In this document: piece by piece, positions 12,201-24,145 of the stretch
Layout of the letters: the number at the start of each line of letters is the position of its first letter
How positions within the stretch are numbered: position 1 is the first letter of the stretch
Assembly: GCF_963576545.1 (NCBI RefSeq)
Contig: NC_083647.1
Span: 3,267,507 to 3,331,506, forward strand
Source: Limanda limanda
Taxonomy: Eukaryota > Chordata > Actinopteri > Pleuronectiformes > Pleuronectidae
Reading direction: 5' to 3'
DNA length: 64,000 nucleotides
Notes under the pieces: generated by a model
Databases searched by the model: none
What the model was told of the DNA's origin: nothing
The model's input: only the letters and a program-made list of their open reading frames with translations
Made by a program: the position numbers and the translations under genes

Positions 12201-15200
12201 ACATTTGGTCCATGGACAAATAGAAATCGCTGTCTGGCAGCCTTTGAGACTCTGAGGTCCTGCTGTTGGCCTTTAACACAGAGGTTTTATTCATTTAGTG
12301 AACAAATATATAAAGTAAACAAGCTTCATTTTGTAGAAAAAGTGTGCAGGATTAGTACGTAGCCCCCGAAGGGTCATGGCGAGAATTCTTCACTTCCACT
12401 TGTCCCTTCGGGGGCTCCGTAGATTGGGATTATGCTGAGTAATATTTATGGAAAAGACAAGTATTGAGGCATACTAACATTGTACATGTACTTGAGGACT
12501 TGTAACAGATTTCTGAATCCGGAGCAGGGAAAAACAGGGCTTGAGGACAGCAGGTCTGAGAGGGCTTCCTTCCAAACCATTACATATGCAGATATGTTGG
12601 AGGCTGACAGTGTCGTCCACCAGTTTCCTGAGGAAGACAACATGGACATTTCACAACTCAGCAGAGGTCAAGGACATATTGCACCTTCACACCATTGAAG
12701 CTAGAAGCCTTCAGTTATTAGGTTGCGCAGCACGCAGGTCTTAATCTCCTACTTTACACTCCCTGCAATTTCAAACTAAAATGTAATAAAACTCTGATAT
12801 GGCGTAAAGACAGTGAACTATAAAGAGTGACGCAGTTGTTACTGCTCTCCAGAGAACTAAGCTATAGGTAGATGGGAATCTACCGCAGAAATGTAGACAA
12901 TAAAAAGTGGGTTAGAAATTGGGTTTGACGTCATGGACATTTTAAGGATTATATTTTAATGAACTGCATCTTAAATTAAAAATAAATGACAAGTATCTCG
13001 CCGATGTTGCTCTCGAGTGGTCGAAGTACCTATGACCTGAAGGTTCTCAGCGGACAGCTTCAGAACGGCAGCAGCGACGGCCGGAGCGAGCTCGGTGCTC
13101 TGTGGTCAATTGAGCTTCTGGATCACGTGAAGAAGGTCATTGAGAAGCAAGAAGATCCTCAACCCCTCCACTCCCACTGGATCCACGAAAGAGGGAAGCA
13201 GCTTCAGGACAGCAGCCGCTACCTGTTCGTTGGAAAAAGATTCACTCATTACCTCCACTAATGATTTCAGAAGAACGTTTTCATTTCACCTGCGAGAAGG
13301 AATCATTTCCCTTGATTAAAACAATAAAATCTAGAAAAGCAACACTTAACAAACAGTAACGCACCTCTGCCAAAACATCGTCGTTCATCACCAGTTTCTT
13401 GAAAGCGAGTCGTGCAAGCGACAAGTTCAAGCCGTGGTACTTTGATGAGGTCTGGAAATGTTTTTCTTTTCTAACAACACAAAGCAAAACAACGTTGGGT
13501 CCAAACCCATGCTGACAGCTTTGTGACACTGCCTGTTGGGCGTTCAAGTGGTGTCGGAATAATTGGGGGGAAAAAAATTCCGACTACGTAAATCAGAAGT
13601 TGTGAGAGTGGAAGTTCTCCTTATATTAGAACTTCACCAGATAAGAAAGAAGGGATAATCGTGCAAAGAGGTTCCGTGTTTACCTTTTCTCAAGGAAACT
13701 TTGATTCATACAATATGCTGTGGAAAAAGTCCTGTGGATTTCGATGTGAAGATTTAATAGCAAGGGTTTGGATCTTGGATTTGTGAATTGATATATTTAC
13801 AGGTACAGTCATGATATCATCAGGCTACTCAGCAAACTCCTGACATACAGAGAACATGTCATATACTCACTGTTTTATCTTTTTCCAGATTTTTGAATCA
13901 CATTCAGACGTCCATTTGTCGATCATGTCATCAAGACAAGACTGTGACCCATTACTAACCCGGTCAGTGTTTGGCTCCTCATGAGCTTCCTGCAAAATAA
14001 ACTAGTTAAGTTGATGTTGTCATTATTATCCTTCCATCCCTGAGTGTATCGGTGTATAAGTGTCGGTACCTCATTAGACGAGCATGTCGCAAATGAACAG
14101 TTTCCTCCTGCGAAGATGTTTTTAATATTGGGACCATCACTGCTGCCTTGAATTAAAAAAGTACTGAGTAAAAATATCATCTCCTTCGTTTGTTAGGTAA
14201 TTGTTCCCTCATGACTTCATTGAAACCTTGTGGCAGTTGAACAGGGAGCGGCACGGACGGATGACTCTCGCCTCCGTGTCCCAGCTGCCCTTGCTCTCCA
14301 CACCCAAAGGAGTAAACCTTCTTGGCGTCTGTGGATACTAATGTGTGGTGTCTAAGGAGATAAAGCATTAAAAACATCATTAGAGACAGTTTGATTCCCG
14401 TTGTTTCTTCAAAGCAGAATCCAAGCATCAATATTTGATGAAGTGAAATTCTTCAAAAAGAGAAATAGTAGGTATACTGTACAGTCCACATGCGATCTCG
14501 GTGACCTTTGCCCCCAACAGCTCGGCAACAAGACGAGGACGGAGCTGATCAGAGAACGAGTTGTGCCCGAGTTGCCCGAACTGCCCCGAGCCGAACGTAA
14601 ACACAGCACCATCCTGAGAAAGCAGCCAGAGGGCAACGGTTCAAAGTCCCGCAGACAATCAGGTAAGGCAGGGTTCACTCTGGGTGTGTGTGTGTGTGTC
14701 ACATGTCACAGTTACACACATGTGGTACATTAATCGCTGGTCGTCAAGTTATAAACTCAAGAAATAAACGAGTGTCAGTGTCTGCGTCACTGTTTCTAAA
14801 TATCAACACATCCACCTGTATTAGCAAAGTCCCAATAATACACACGCTCAACCAATCGTGATTCAGTCTCATGCTGTCAATAATTTATTTAACGCATACT
14901 CAATGTTTTAGTTTGGTCAATATCCCATCCACTAACAAGAAGGAGGAGAGGTTAATGAAATTTACTGCAGCCAGACACCAGGGGGCGATAAAGATGATGT
15001 GGCTTCATTTTTGGGGTGCTTTCATGTCGTGCATCATTATAGATGCAGACCAAAACACAACCTCTTAGTATTTAAAGTAAAAAAAATTGTTACTAGCTTA
15101 TTTAAATTACCTTAGTAAGAGTAGCAGTGTGATCCTTCCCACAGGAAATTTGAACAGTTCCCTTCATGTTCAGACCTTTAACCGGAGCTGGTGTCCGTCT

Positions 15201-17071
15201 GTCTGTAGCAGAGAAATTAACAACAAGGTAATGACATCTAGTGGTGAAGTTGCATTTTGCAGCCTCTCTTTAGAGAGCACCCGCTCCTGACATAAATATA
15301 AAGTATTTAAAGATAAAGGGCCCGTTCTAGGGTAAAGAAAACAACAATTCCTACAATTTAGATAAAAAACCCTGGGATTATTTTGTATTCAATTTATACC
15401 AATAGATCCTTTCACCTGAACCTTTAAGTGTTTGTAAAAAGATAAAACTTGTGACACCACATTACAGTTTAGCATTGATATGTAAATTAATACAGAACAA
15501 TACAAAGAGACACAGCACCTGTTGTGTCTCCCAGCCCGAGCTGCCCACGGTCGTTTCTGCCCCAGCCGAACACGCCTCCACTGACAGAGAGGGCGAAGCT
15601 CTGCTCCCCCCCCGCGGCGACGTGAACCAGCGGGGTCGATGACAGGGAGCGGAGCTGCTGGGGTGAGTTGGCGAAGGGCTTCCCCTGCCCCAGACCCAGC
15701 TGACCCCTGGAGTCCTGACCCCATGTGTACACCCGGCCATCTGTGAAGAAACCACCACCACCACTCATATTTTATCATCAAATAACTAATTGAAACCAAA
15801 CTGAATCAGAAACATGAACAAATCAGTGTGATAAGAACGACCTAACATGACAGAAACCCTCTGTGAGGAAAATGTATTCACTTTAATAATGTACTTTTAA
15901 ACTTTTAGTTTGGGCCATGTCCCGTCAACCAACACGGAGGAGGTGAGCTTCATGACCTGTACTGCGGCCGTCCACCAGCTGTCATGTCGTCCATCTTTAT
16001 CATAGACTGTAAATAAAGATGGACAACATGACGTGTTTCTCCAGGTTTCTGATCATTTGGGTTTCAATTTTTTATTTAAAATGAGGTGTGACGTCATGAT
16101 TGACAGCAGAGGCCACTGTGCAGATCAAATAAATCTATATTTACAATCTATGATCTTTGTATAAACTCTATTATCTTAATTAATGGATTTGTGATGTCAT
16201 CAGTGGGGTGTCACTCTACCGTTGGTCAGGGCGACTGAGTGTCGACTCCCACACGCCACCTGACAAACAGGTATGTTACACAACTCCTTCATCGGCCTGA
16301 GAAAACAGAACAGAAACGAATCATCATGGTACATACTGTAATAACAATAATAATAGGTATTGTTATAATAACAATCCCATGTCTTCATTTGACACATTCA
16401 GTTTGAGGCTGAGCAGAAAACACCTGGTGTCCCTGACCTTGGTGTGAAGGGGGAGCGCGTTGTGTCCACACAGAGAACCGAGCCGCTGTCAGTCAGCAGG
16501 GACACCACGTCATCAGTGCAGCTCACAGCCCGGACCTTCTCTACGCACTCCACGAACTCTGAGGACACAAACCACAGCGGCTCATACAAAGGAACCAGGA
16601 GGAGGCTGGTTCACTGGGAGCATCACAGGTAAGACATGAACTGGTTTTAGTGTCAAGAGGATGCAGCAGCACAGGTCGGTCAGAATCTAAACATCAAATA
16701 GCAAAATAAATAATGAAGGTGAACAAAGGAGGAAGATATGAGAAAGACAGATACACGAAAGATAACATAATACAATAATAAAGTGGGCAGGTTTAAAAAG
16801 AGTTAAAGAGTAAAACAGGCTCAAAGATAAATAGCAGCAGCTGTTTCTCACTCTGTTTCCCTCTGACTCTTCTTCCGTCCTTGTTCTCATGTGTCCGGAT
16901 GATAAAAGCAATTCCGTTGGTCTTGATGAAGCTGAGCACACTGTGTCCTGCAGACAGGGCCCGGATGAGATAACCCGGGTTAAACTGGTGAACCCTGGCC
17001 TCTGCTGACCCGTCCACAGGTGAGTGTTTGGACCAGAAGACCTGGTGACAGTCCTCTCCCCAGGAAAACAT
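9229..17071 (-). CDS. Small-HERC family E3 ubiquitin ligase (RCC1-like repeats plus HECT), one in-frame TGA
   Basis: Twenty-three coding exons on the minus strand: 17071-16852, 16558-16438, 16296-16220, 15740-15519, 15202-15111, 14613-14483, 14351-14227, 14146-14070, 13989-13871, 13773-13684, 13470-13365, 13222-13030, 12627-12479, 12270-12154, 12041-11943, 11754-11584, 11493-11353, 11210-11044, 10922-10856, 10745-10675, 10190-10007, 9861-9759, 9440-9229. Junctions follow GT-AG and phases match, giving 1018 codons, normal for small HERCs. Residues 1-355 are RCC1-like repeats (for example [30 protein letters not shown]); about 645-1017 is the HECT domain, with [24 protein letters not shown] and the probable catalytic Cys in [10 protein letters not shown] near residue 986. 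HECT ligases pass ubiquitin, or ISG15 in mammalian HERC5, from E2 to substrate through this Cys. Codon 499 (13108-13106) is TGA, so a full-length product needs readthrough or an allele without it. Exon 10's acceptor is least certain. Closest HERC relative cannot be fixed by eye. Confidence 0.88.
12361..12416. repeat. GC-rich hairpin in a HERC intron
   Basis: Perfect 13-bp inverted arms (AGCCCCCGAAGGG at 12361-12373 and its complement at 12404-12416) surround a 30-base loop inside the intron between the exons at 12627-12479 and 12270-12154. The GC-rich arms stand out from the AT-rich intron. Confidence 0.8.
14910..15062. repeat. Interspersed repeat in HERC intron, copy A
   Basis: This stretch shares word order with 15903-16025: TTTTAGTTTGG, ...CCAACACGGAGGAGG-like, ACTGCAGCCAG/ACTGCGGCCGT, CACCAG, then TTTCATGTCGTGCATC/TGTCATGTCGTCCATC. 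They are two diverged copies of a fish interspersed repeat of unknown class. Confidence 0.55.
15903..16060. repeat. Interspersed repeat in HERC intron, copy B
   Basis: Diverged second copy of the repeat at 14910-15062. It sits between the HERC exons at 16296-16220 and 15740-15519. Confidence 0.5.
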
Positions 17072-17171
17072 GGTGCATGTGAGGTGCGTCCCGCAGCTCC
17101 GGCGCTTTAAAACCTCTGCAGCTGTGACAGAGAAACAAAACTGAACCTTAGTCCACCTCTGATGTCACAGA

Positions 17172-17206
17172 GGGAAAACGAAACCTACACGTGAGGAAAC
17201 GAAACT
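17172..17206. promoter_or_regulatory. Tandem ISRE-like elements upstream of HERC
   Basis: Two IRF/ISRE-type motifs lie 103-135 bases upstream of the HERC start codon: GAAAACGAAACC (17174-17185, matching GAAANNGAAA) and GGAAACGAAACT (17195-17206, containing AANNGAAA). A TTTTAAAG box on the coding strand near 17107-17114 could serve as a TATA-like element. Such sites bind IRF/ISGF3 and make genes interferon-inducible. A good 3' splice-site-like tract on the minus strand ending near 17121 leaves open a 5' untranslated exon further upstream. Confidence 0.65.
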
Positions 17207-17209
17207 GAG

Positions 17210-18175
17210 TCAGAGCTACGGAGGGTTAGTGATGCCAAACATAAAACACATAGGAACAAATGAAAACAAGTCAGGGTTTTCAGGTCTCGTGGCAAAAGCA
17301 GCATAAAAAACAGCTAAATACCAGATTTTTGAAAAGGTATGGAGACCTTTTCTTACATATTATGACAATTTAACCCAAATAACAGACTGGGTCTATTCAT
17401 AATATATTTAGTATAGCACAGTGCAGAGTGTACATTACATGTTTACTTATTTATTTATTGTTGTTGTCAAGGGGATGCTGGGTTGGGGTGTGGGGTTGGG
17501 GGAGGGCACATGGGATGGGAATTATGTAGAATGTATTTCAAATGCTGACTGTGAATTATCCTTATAACTCCAATAAACAGAAAAAAAGAAGAAAAAAAAG
17601 GAAATGCACCACAGGGGCAAACCGTGACTCGTTGCAAATTGCTTTCTATTGTGTGTGTAATTTATGTAATGAAGATGGAGATTTCCTGCAGATCTTATAG
17701 ATATCAAGTCAGTGTTCATTGCAGTGTCAAAGCTCAGAGGTAAGCTCTTAATCTTAAAACCTGTCACGGACTGGAAAGTGTATTTGAGACAAGCGACAAT
17801 TTACGTGCTGTATAATGTGACAATTCCAATATCCACAGATTTGCAATTTTATAAATTGGAAAAATCATGTTATTATTATTTATTCATTTATTATTAACAC
17901 ATTGACTGTGATTATTCCTGCAATTGAAATGTGATGCATACTACGCTGCTCTTCTAATTTACTATCATGAAATGTATGTTCAGCAAAAAAAGAACAAAAA
18001 AAAAAATACCAGAACTCAAAATATAACAAGAAAGGGTTTGAGGTCACGTTGAACGTGGCTGTTTTCTCATTTAACCCCTGATATAGGGTGTGCAGAAAGG
18101 TACCCTGAACCAACCTCTTGTCATAGCTAAACTATGCACCAGGCTGTTGTGACTGAAATAGAACACGTTGCTTTA
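17210..18175. other. No gene seen
   Basis: AT-rich spacer with A-rich runs near 17580-17600 and 17995-18007. No convincing coding sequence or classified repeat. Confidence 0.5.
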
Positions 18176-18252
18176 AACCAATAATTTTGTACAAAAACTG
18201 CTGTGGACTCTCTCTGTCTCGCTGTTTCGTATTACTTAACTCTTGGAAAAGC

Positions 18253-19156
18253 TCAGAACTGTTTGTCCCTTATGTGGGCGCGGAGAAACCGCTTTAAGTC
18301 ATCAACCGTTAAATCACTTTTGTTCATTAACATATCTCTGAATGAACAAGGTTTTATGATCTTAATCCCCGTGCGGATTACGTCTGACTGTGTAAAACCT
18401 TCTTGAACACCTCCATCCACTTGTTTACAAAAGCTACTGTATGACATGTCAGAACCAACATCAGAAATTTGTCCACCAAGCAACTTAAACTTTCTGTGAG
18501 GAAACAGAGCTGCAACATCATTAAACCTTAGTACCTGCTCTCCCATACTAGGGGATAGACTCACTCTACCATGAAGAGCACAACCACCATCAGTGGAGAG
18601 TGACTTGGCCGGCATTGGAGTGGTGAGATTCTCAGCTGGCTGACCAGTATCTCTTCTCGTGGGCAATGCATCTGGGTGAATGTCTCTATCCGTGTGTGGT
18701 GGATATGTGGAACTGTCTGTGGTCGTAGGAGATGGATAACCGTCTAGAGTCTATCCATCTCCATCTAGACTCTAGATGGTTGTGGTCAGGATGAGGTGGG
18801 GTGGAGCTCCCATGCTAGTGGCTTGTTGAATCTCCAATCTCAGCTTCACCCACTCCGGGGTCCATGGCCAGCAGGTCACTCAACATGTCATTGAAGGAAA
18901 GGAGTTGGACCATGCCTTCATCCTCCAGGGCGGTCAATTCTTCACATCTTATGTGGTCAACTATCAGGTCATACAGTTCTGGTTTACTCAGCTCATCAAC
19001 TCTGCTAGTTGTATCTATGTTACATACAACTCTCCGTAACTGGCTTGTACTTAAATCAGACAGTCTCTTCTGGATCTCGAAGACCAGCATCCAAAGAGGG
19101 GTGACAGTTGACGCACTTAACTGCAGCCTTCCCTGAAGCACTGGACACAGGTTCAC
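18253..19156 (-). pseudogene. gag-like remnant of an LTR retroelement
   Basis: Two minus-strand open frames (19156-18815 and 18666-18253) read as parts of one retroelement gag-like gene. The downstream frame contains an FRDMLMNKSDLTVDDLKRFL-type segment resembling capsid/gag regions of fish Ty3/gypsy- or retrovirus-like elements. The frames are separated by broken sequence and no protease, RT or integrase follows, so the copy is dead. The primer-binding site and LTR end directly upstream (19198-19218) support the call. Class within LTR elements is uncertain. Confidence 0.6.
18738..18781. repeat. Hairpin-forming inverted repeat
   Basis: Sixteen-base arms at 18738-18753 and 18766-18781 are complementary except for one G/T-type mismatch, with a 12-base loop. 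It lies between the two gag-like frames. Confidence 0.75.
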
Positions 19157-19197
19157 GCTGTCTTGGCACCAGCTTCACCAGGCGTTGTCGCTAGATC

Positions 19198-19215
19198 ATC
19201 CCGAACGAGCCCCCA
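19198..19215 (-). other. Retroelement primer-binding site, tRNA-Pro type
   Basis: On the minus strand the sequence reads TGGGGGCTCGTTCGGGAT. It matches the complement of the tRNA-Pro 3' end at 17 of 18 positions as I remember it (usual TGGGGGCTCGTCCGGGAT). It starts two bases after an LTR-like ...TAACA end and precedes the gag-like frames in the same orientation. Confidence 0.7.
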
Positions 19216-19217
19216 AT

Positions 19218-19385
19218 TGTTACCGGCACCAGACCTAGGGGAAATCTGGACCAGCAGCTATGGTTGCCAGGCTAGGGAGTGCTGCGTAACGAAAACATAC
19301 GTGGATTTAGTCTGTGGATTTAAGAAGGGAGACTAGTTACACGTCTTGCTCAGAAGGAACTGAGATTTATTAAAAAAAACTAATT
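19218..19385 (-). mobile_element. LTR portion of the retroelement
   Basis: On the minus strand the LTR ends in GGTGCCGGTAACA at 19218 next to the PBS. On the plus strand it therefore opens with TGTTACC. The far boundary is not clear; I see no matching second LTR in the window, so 19385 is a rough limit. Confidence 0.45.
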
Positions 19386-20148
19386 TTCACCACTTTCAAA
19401 TTTTCTGCAAAGTTTGGAAAAAATGTGAGCATGTTAAAGCCATCAAAAAGTATATTAATTTGCCTGAATAATAATAATCCTTACAATTTCAATATTGCCT
19501 CACTGTCTGACAGTGCCTGTCAGTGCTCAGGCCCTAATAATAATGATGGCTGAGTTCCATTTAGCTACTCCACTTCAATGGTCCTGATGTGGTGTATGTT
19601 GGATCACTGTCATGTGTACTGGGGCACTTTATTACAACAAAGGATTTGGGCAATGTTTTTAATGAAAACCCGTCGCATGGTAAACACGTCTTTAATCCCA
19701 CAGATGACCGGACAAACAGCACCTGACTTTCAAAAGCTGTTTTTACAGATTAAGCAAAGGTACAAGAGTGATTGTTTATGACTACATTACTCTGTAAATA
19801 AGTTTGTAGGATGTGATATAGATATATTTAGTTCACACCCTAGATTTACTCCATGACAAATGTAAAGAGGTTGAAAGCTGAATTAAATACGTTGTACCCA
19901 CAGTCGTTTCTATTTCATTAGGATGTTGTGTGTTGTTTTTGCATTCATGCTGTACATCATGACAGATGTATGCAGGTGCCTTTCATATGAGTGATTGTGT
20001 CCTCACTATAGGACACGTACATCTGACACAGAAAAAAACCACCAACGAATACGTGCTAACTGCTGATATCCCTAAAATGACTTTAGCTTGTTTAGTTTTC
20101 AAGTTGATGGATGACATGAGGAGTTTTGCTCTTTGGAGGTGGGTGAGT

Positions 20149-20164
20149 GGCTCTTAAAAGAGCC
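20149..20164 (-). terminator. Histone mRNA 3' stem-loop of H2A copy 1
   Basis: Perfect GGCTCTTTTAAGAGCC on the minus strand, 30 bases after the H2A stop. Confidence 0.95.
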
Positions 20165-20194
20165 TTTGTGTCGATGGTCTCAAGCCACTTTGCT

Positions 20195-20641
<447 letters not shown>

Positions 20642-20644
20642 CTA

Positions 20645-20654
20645 CTATATATAT
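20645..20654 (-). promoter_or_regulatory. TATA box of H2A copy 1
   Basis: The coding strand reads GGATATATATAGTAGAG, a strong TATA element about 65 bases before the ATG. CCAAT-type words (ATTGG) lie further upstream near 20730 and 20800. Confidence 0.75.
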
Positions 20655-21061
20655 CCGCGGAGCGGGCACGATGATTCATGCCAGACCAACCAGAAAGAGC
20701 AACGGAGGACGGCTTGCACTTTCCTCCAATAAGCAGCAGGACTCAGGCGGTGGGTTGGTCCTTTGGGCGGCGCTGAGCTCCAGGAGGAGCCTCTCACCAA
20801 TCAGGACCCGGAGATCTTCTTCTTCTCTTTGTTGTTTAATTGCGGGTGGCACCTAACGTTAGCGGATCATTACCGCCACCTACTGTAATGGAGTGTTTTC
20901 TTTGTTTAGTTGACACTATGCAGGCCCATTGTCATGGTTGGAAAAATTAGTCAGAATAGGTTTAGAGAGGATTAGATTCAAAGGAGTGATAACGATTGGA
21001 AAGAACATCTGAAAAATTAAATTGCTATAGATTTATACTTTAGCACTGCAATATATTCATA

Positions 21062-21586
21062 TTAAAGGGACTCTTACCTTTGTTGCATTTGAGAATTACA
21101 GCACATTCGAATCATCCCGCCTTCCTCCAATGCCCCACCCCCTCGTTCCCATCCGCGGTGTTTTTTCTTTTGTTCTTCCCCCTGGGAGCGGCTGTTTCAG
21201 TACGCCGTGGACCACTTTGGTCTGCCATCGTCAGTCGCTACGGTCGATACGGTCGCTACTCGCTACTGTCTGTCGTGGAATCAAAACAAACCCTATAGTT
21301 GAGGACGCGCCTTGATGACGCGGGCCCGAATGCGCGACAAGAAGCAGACGGGCTTCCTGTCTGTTTCCATGCAGCAAACAGACAGGTCTGTCGGCCAATA
21401 AGGTCCTTCGGTCCGAAGATTTTTATTGGTTGAAGTTTTCACTAAATATTACGAGAGTGAAATAATTGTTTGCTTTAACTCCTGGTGGGTCTGTCTTGCA
21501 TTTTAGAGTGTCATTACCTTATTAATACCAATTTAACCTTATCCACAAAAAGTGTAAAAATGCAACAAAGGTAAGAGTCCCTTTAA
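21062..21586. mobile_element. TTAA-flanked MITE with perfect 29-bp terminal inverted repeats
   Basis: The element begins at TTAA 21062-21065 and ends at TTAA 21583-21586. The first 29 bases (starting TTAAAGGGACTCTTACC) are the exact reverse complement of the last 29. Length is about 525 bp with no transposase. It is unrelated in sequence to the other two TTAA families here. Confidence 0.88.
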
Positions 21587-23527
21587 CCATGTCTGCCATG
21601 TATGCACTCTGCATACGTGGAATATGATAATGGCTCCTTCGGGTGACTTGTGTTGAAGCGTGTTCGTTTATCCTTTAAGAGGAGAAGAGCCGAACTCAGA
21701 CTGGTCAATTAAGTATTTATTTAGAAAGCAATGAACAGGTTACAGCAAAGCAATGGGCTTCCAGTACATTAGTTGTATCAGAGCGCCCCGAACATCCGGC
21801 ACCTGTCTATTTTATAACAGTAGAAGTGACGGAAGTGCCCAGGCATAATCCATCCTCCTGGCTTTTGGAAAACGGAAGTAGACAGGGAGACACTCCCAAT
21901 GACGTCCCTACTACTCTGATAGTTGCTAGGCAACCTGTTCACTTTAAGGATCGAAGGATTCACAGCATCGTCCTCACACTGAGCACTCATGCTCCCGAGG
22001 GTTGGCACCCGGAGAAGATGTAGTAACAACAGGGCGCCAAGAGATGGCGCTGCTGTCCAAATATGTGAACTGGAACAACGTCCACTACCAGATGAGAGAA
22101 ATCATAATCACTGTCCTTTGAATGTAAACCTCTCTTACCCTATCCTGACAAGTTTTTTCCACCATGAAAAAAGCAGGGAACAAATCCCCACCTCCTCCTC
22201 ATTAATAACCCAGATCACTGATTCTTGAGACATGGGAATAAACATGTCCTTCAGTAAAACCTCCTATTGTGTTGAAAAATGAAAACATTTTATGATGATA
22301 TGCAGGATATTAGTAGAATCTAATCAAAATGATTATCCCCTTCAATTTAATTGAATTATTATAATATAAAACATATGACACAGTCCCCCCACTACATCTT
22401 TTTAAAAATTATCTTTAGTGACACCTGTATATTTCATAAGGTTTCATAGTTGTTTCCCAGTTTTTTGTAAAAAACCATGAGACATTCATTAAAATCAGCC
22501 AATATTAGGGGCAGCCGTCACTCTGATGGATCCATTCTCAAATTCCATTCATGCAGAGTGCATCACTGGCACACAGGGTCAGACAAGTTTAATAGTTTTA
22601 GAGAATTTAAAATGTTAACGATATCAACATTATCTTAGGGAATTGTTTAGAATGTTTATATCATGTTATCTCCTGTAGTTTATGTTAGCATCAACCTGAC
22701 AACAAAATGGCTACTACACTTTTAAGAAACAAAAGGTTTGTGAAATAATGTTTTCTGCAATTATCAATAGATCTAATGTGAAAGTACATTTAAGTAACCC
22801 CCACCCGACGATTTTTTTTCTTATCTTGGCTAAGGCCCTGCTTAGTGGTGTCAACATGTGGTCATTTACACCCAGAGCTCAAGTGTAAATCAATGGCAAT
22901 TTAGTTTTTTTAGATTTAACTTTCTTTCAAATATGAATCCCTCTCCTTTCTATGTAAACCTCTCTTACTCTATTCTGACTAGTTGTTATAACGATGACAG
23001 GCTCTGCTTAGATGTGTACACAGGATTGCCAAAGTAAACAAACCTTAGCTATGTTTTACTCACTTGTTGGCGTGCCAGTCACAAAGCCTGTGACAGGATG
23101 ATCGCTGTGTGGTTTTATATATCATTGTTTACTAATGCAGGTTATATCGTTCCTGTGTTTATGTTAATTAACAAATCAATCGTTTAAAAATATTTACTGT
23201 TCAGTTACTTAGAGGTATGTTTACACATGTACATATTTACATTAGCTTCATGTGAACAGTAACAATGTGTGGAATCTGCCTCTGTAGTTCATTCACCTCA
23301 GTCTGTGGCCTTCTGGCTTCATATTGGTTAGTTCAATGACATGAGTGAAAAGCAGGAAGTAAGCTAGTTGATGATTAGTTTGGAGAACAGTACAATGTGG
23401 CTTCACTACATCAGTCTCCATCCTGTAGCTCAGTAACTTCATGAGTGTCACCCGCCCCTCATTGAACCATCACGTTACAACGCAATAGTTCAAACAATTA
23501 ATAACATTATTTGATTGTAGTCATCTG
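21587..23527. other. No gene seen
   Basis: Spacer between the first H2A region and the second H4. Open frames are short and unconvincing; no recognised RNA gene. Confidence 0.5.
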
Positions 23528-23584
23528 GAAGAACGACTGATGGATATTGAGCAGAGGATGTGAGCTCTCATTGACTCGGTGTGT

Positions 23585-23600
23585 GGCTCTTAAAAGAGCC
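23585..23600 (-). terminator. Histone mRNA 3' stem-loop of H4 copy 2
   Basis: Perfect GGCTCTTTTAAGAGCC on the minus strand, 30 bases past the H4 stop. Confidence 0.95.
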
Positions 23601-23630
23601 GTTGTGTTGTCGAGCTGTTGGAAAGTGAGT

Positions 23631-23951
<321 letters not shown>

Positions 23952-24145
23952 TTAGATGAGATCTAGTCAATCGAGTGCTCCGAGGGAACCACAGCTAATC
24001 ATAGCTTGACTGAGGACCTGATAGAAGACCGAGGCGGCCCTCTTCCTCCTCTGTGGATCCTCATGGCCGCTGAGAATTAAGTGTATTGTGCGCTAGCGCC
24101 TCCACAGGTTTGGATGTAGGACCGTAGATATTAAAGTCTGACAGT

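Noticed and set aside
13106..13108. Selenocysteine reading of the HERC TGA
   Set aside because: HERC proteins are not selenoproteins, the codon lies in a variable linker, and no SECIS element was recognised downstream of the stop.
14463..14702. Extending the HERC exon at 14613-14483 upstream through the open frame before it
   Set aside because: The preceding bases form a good pyrimidine tract and CAG, and the RCC1 repeat continues from the separate exon at 15202-15111 in matching phase.
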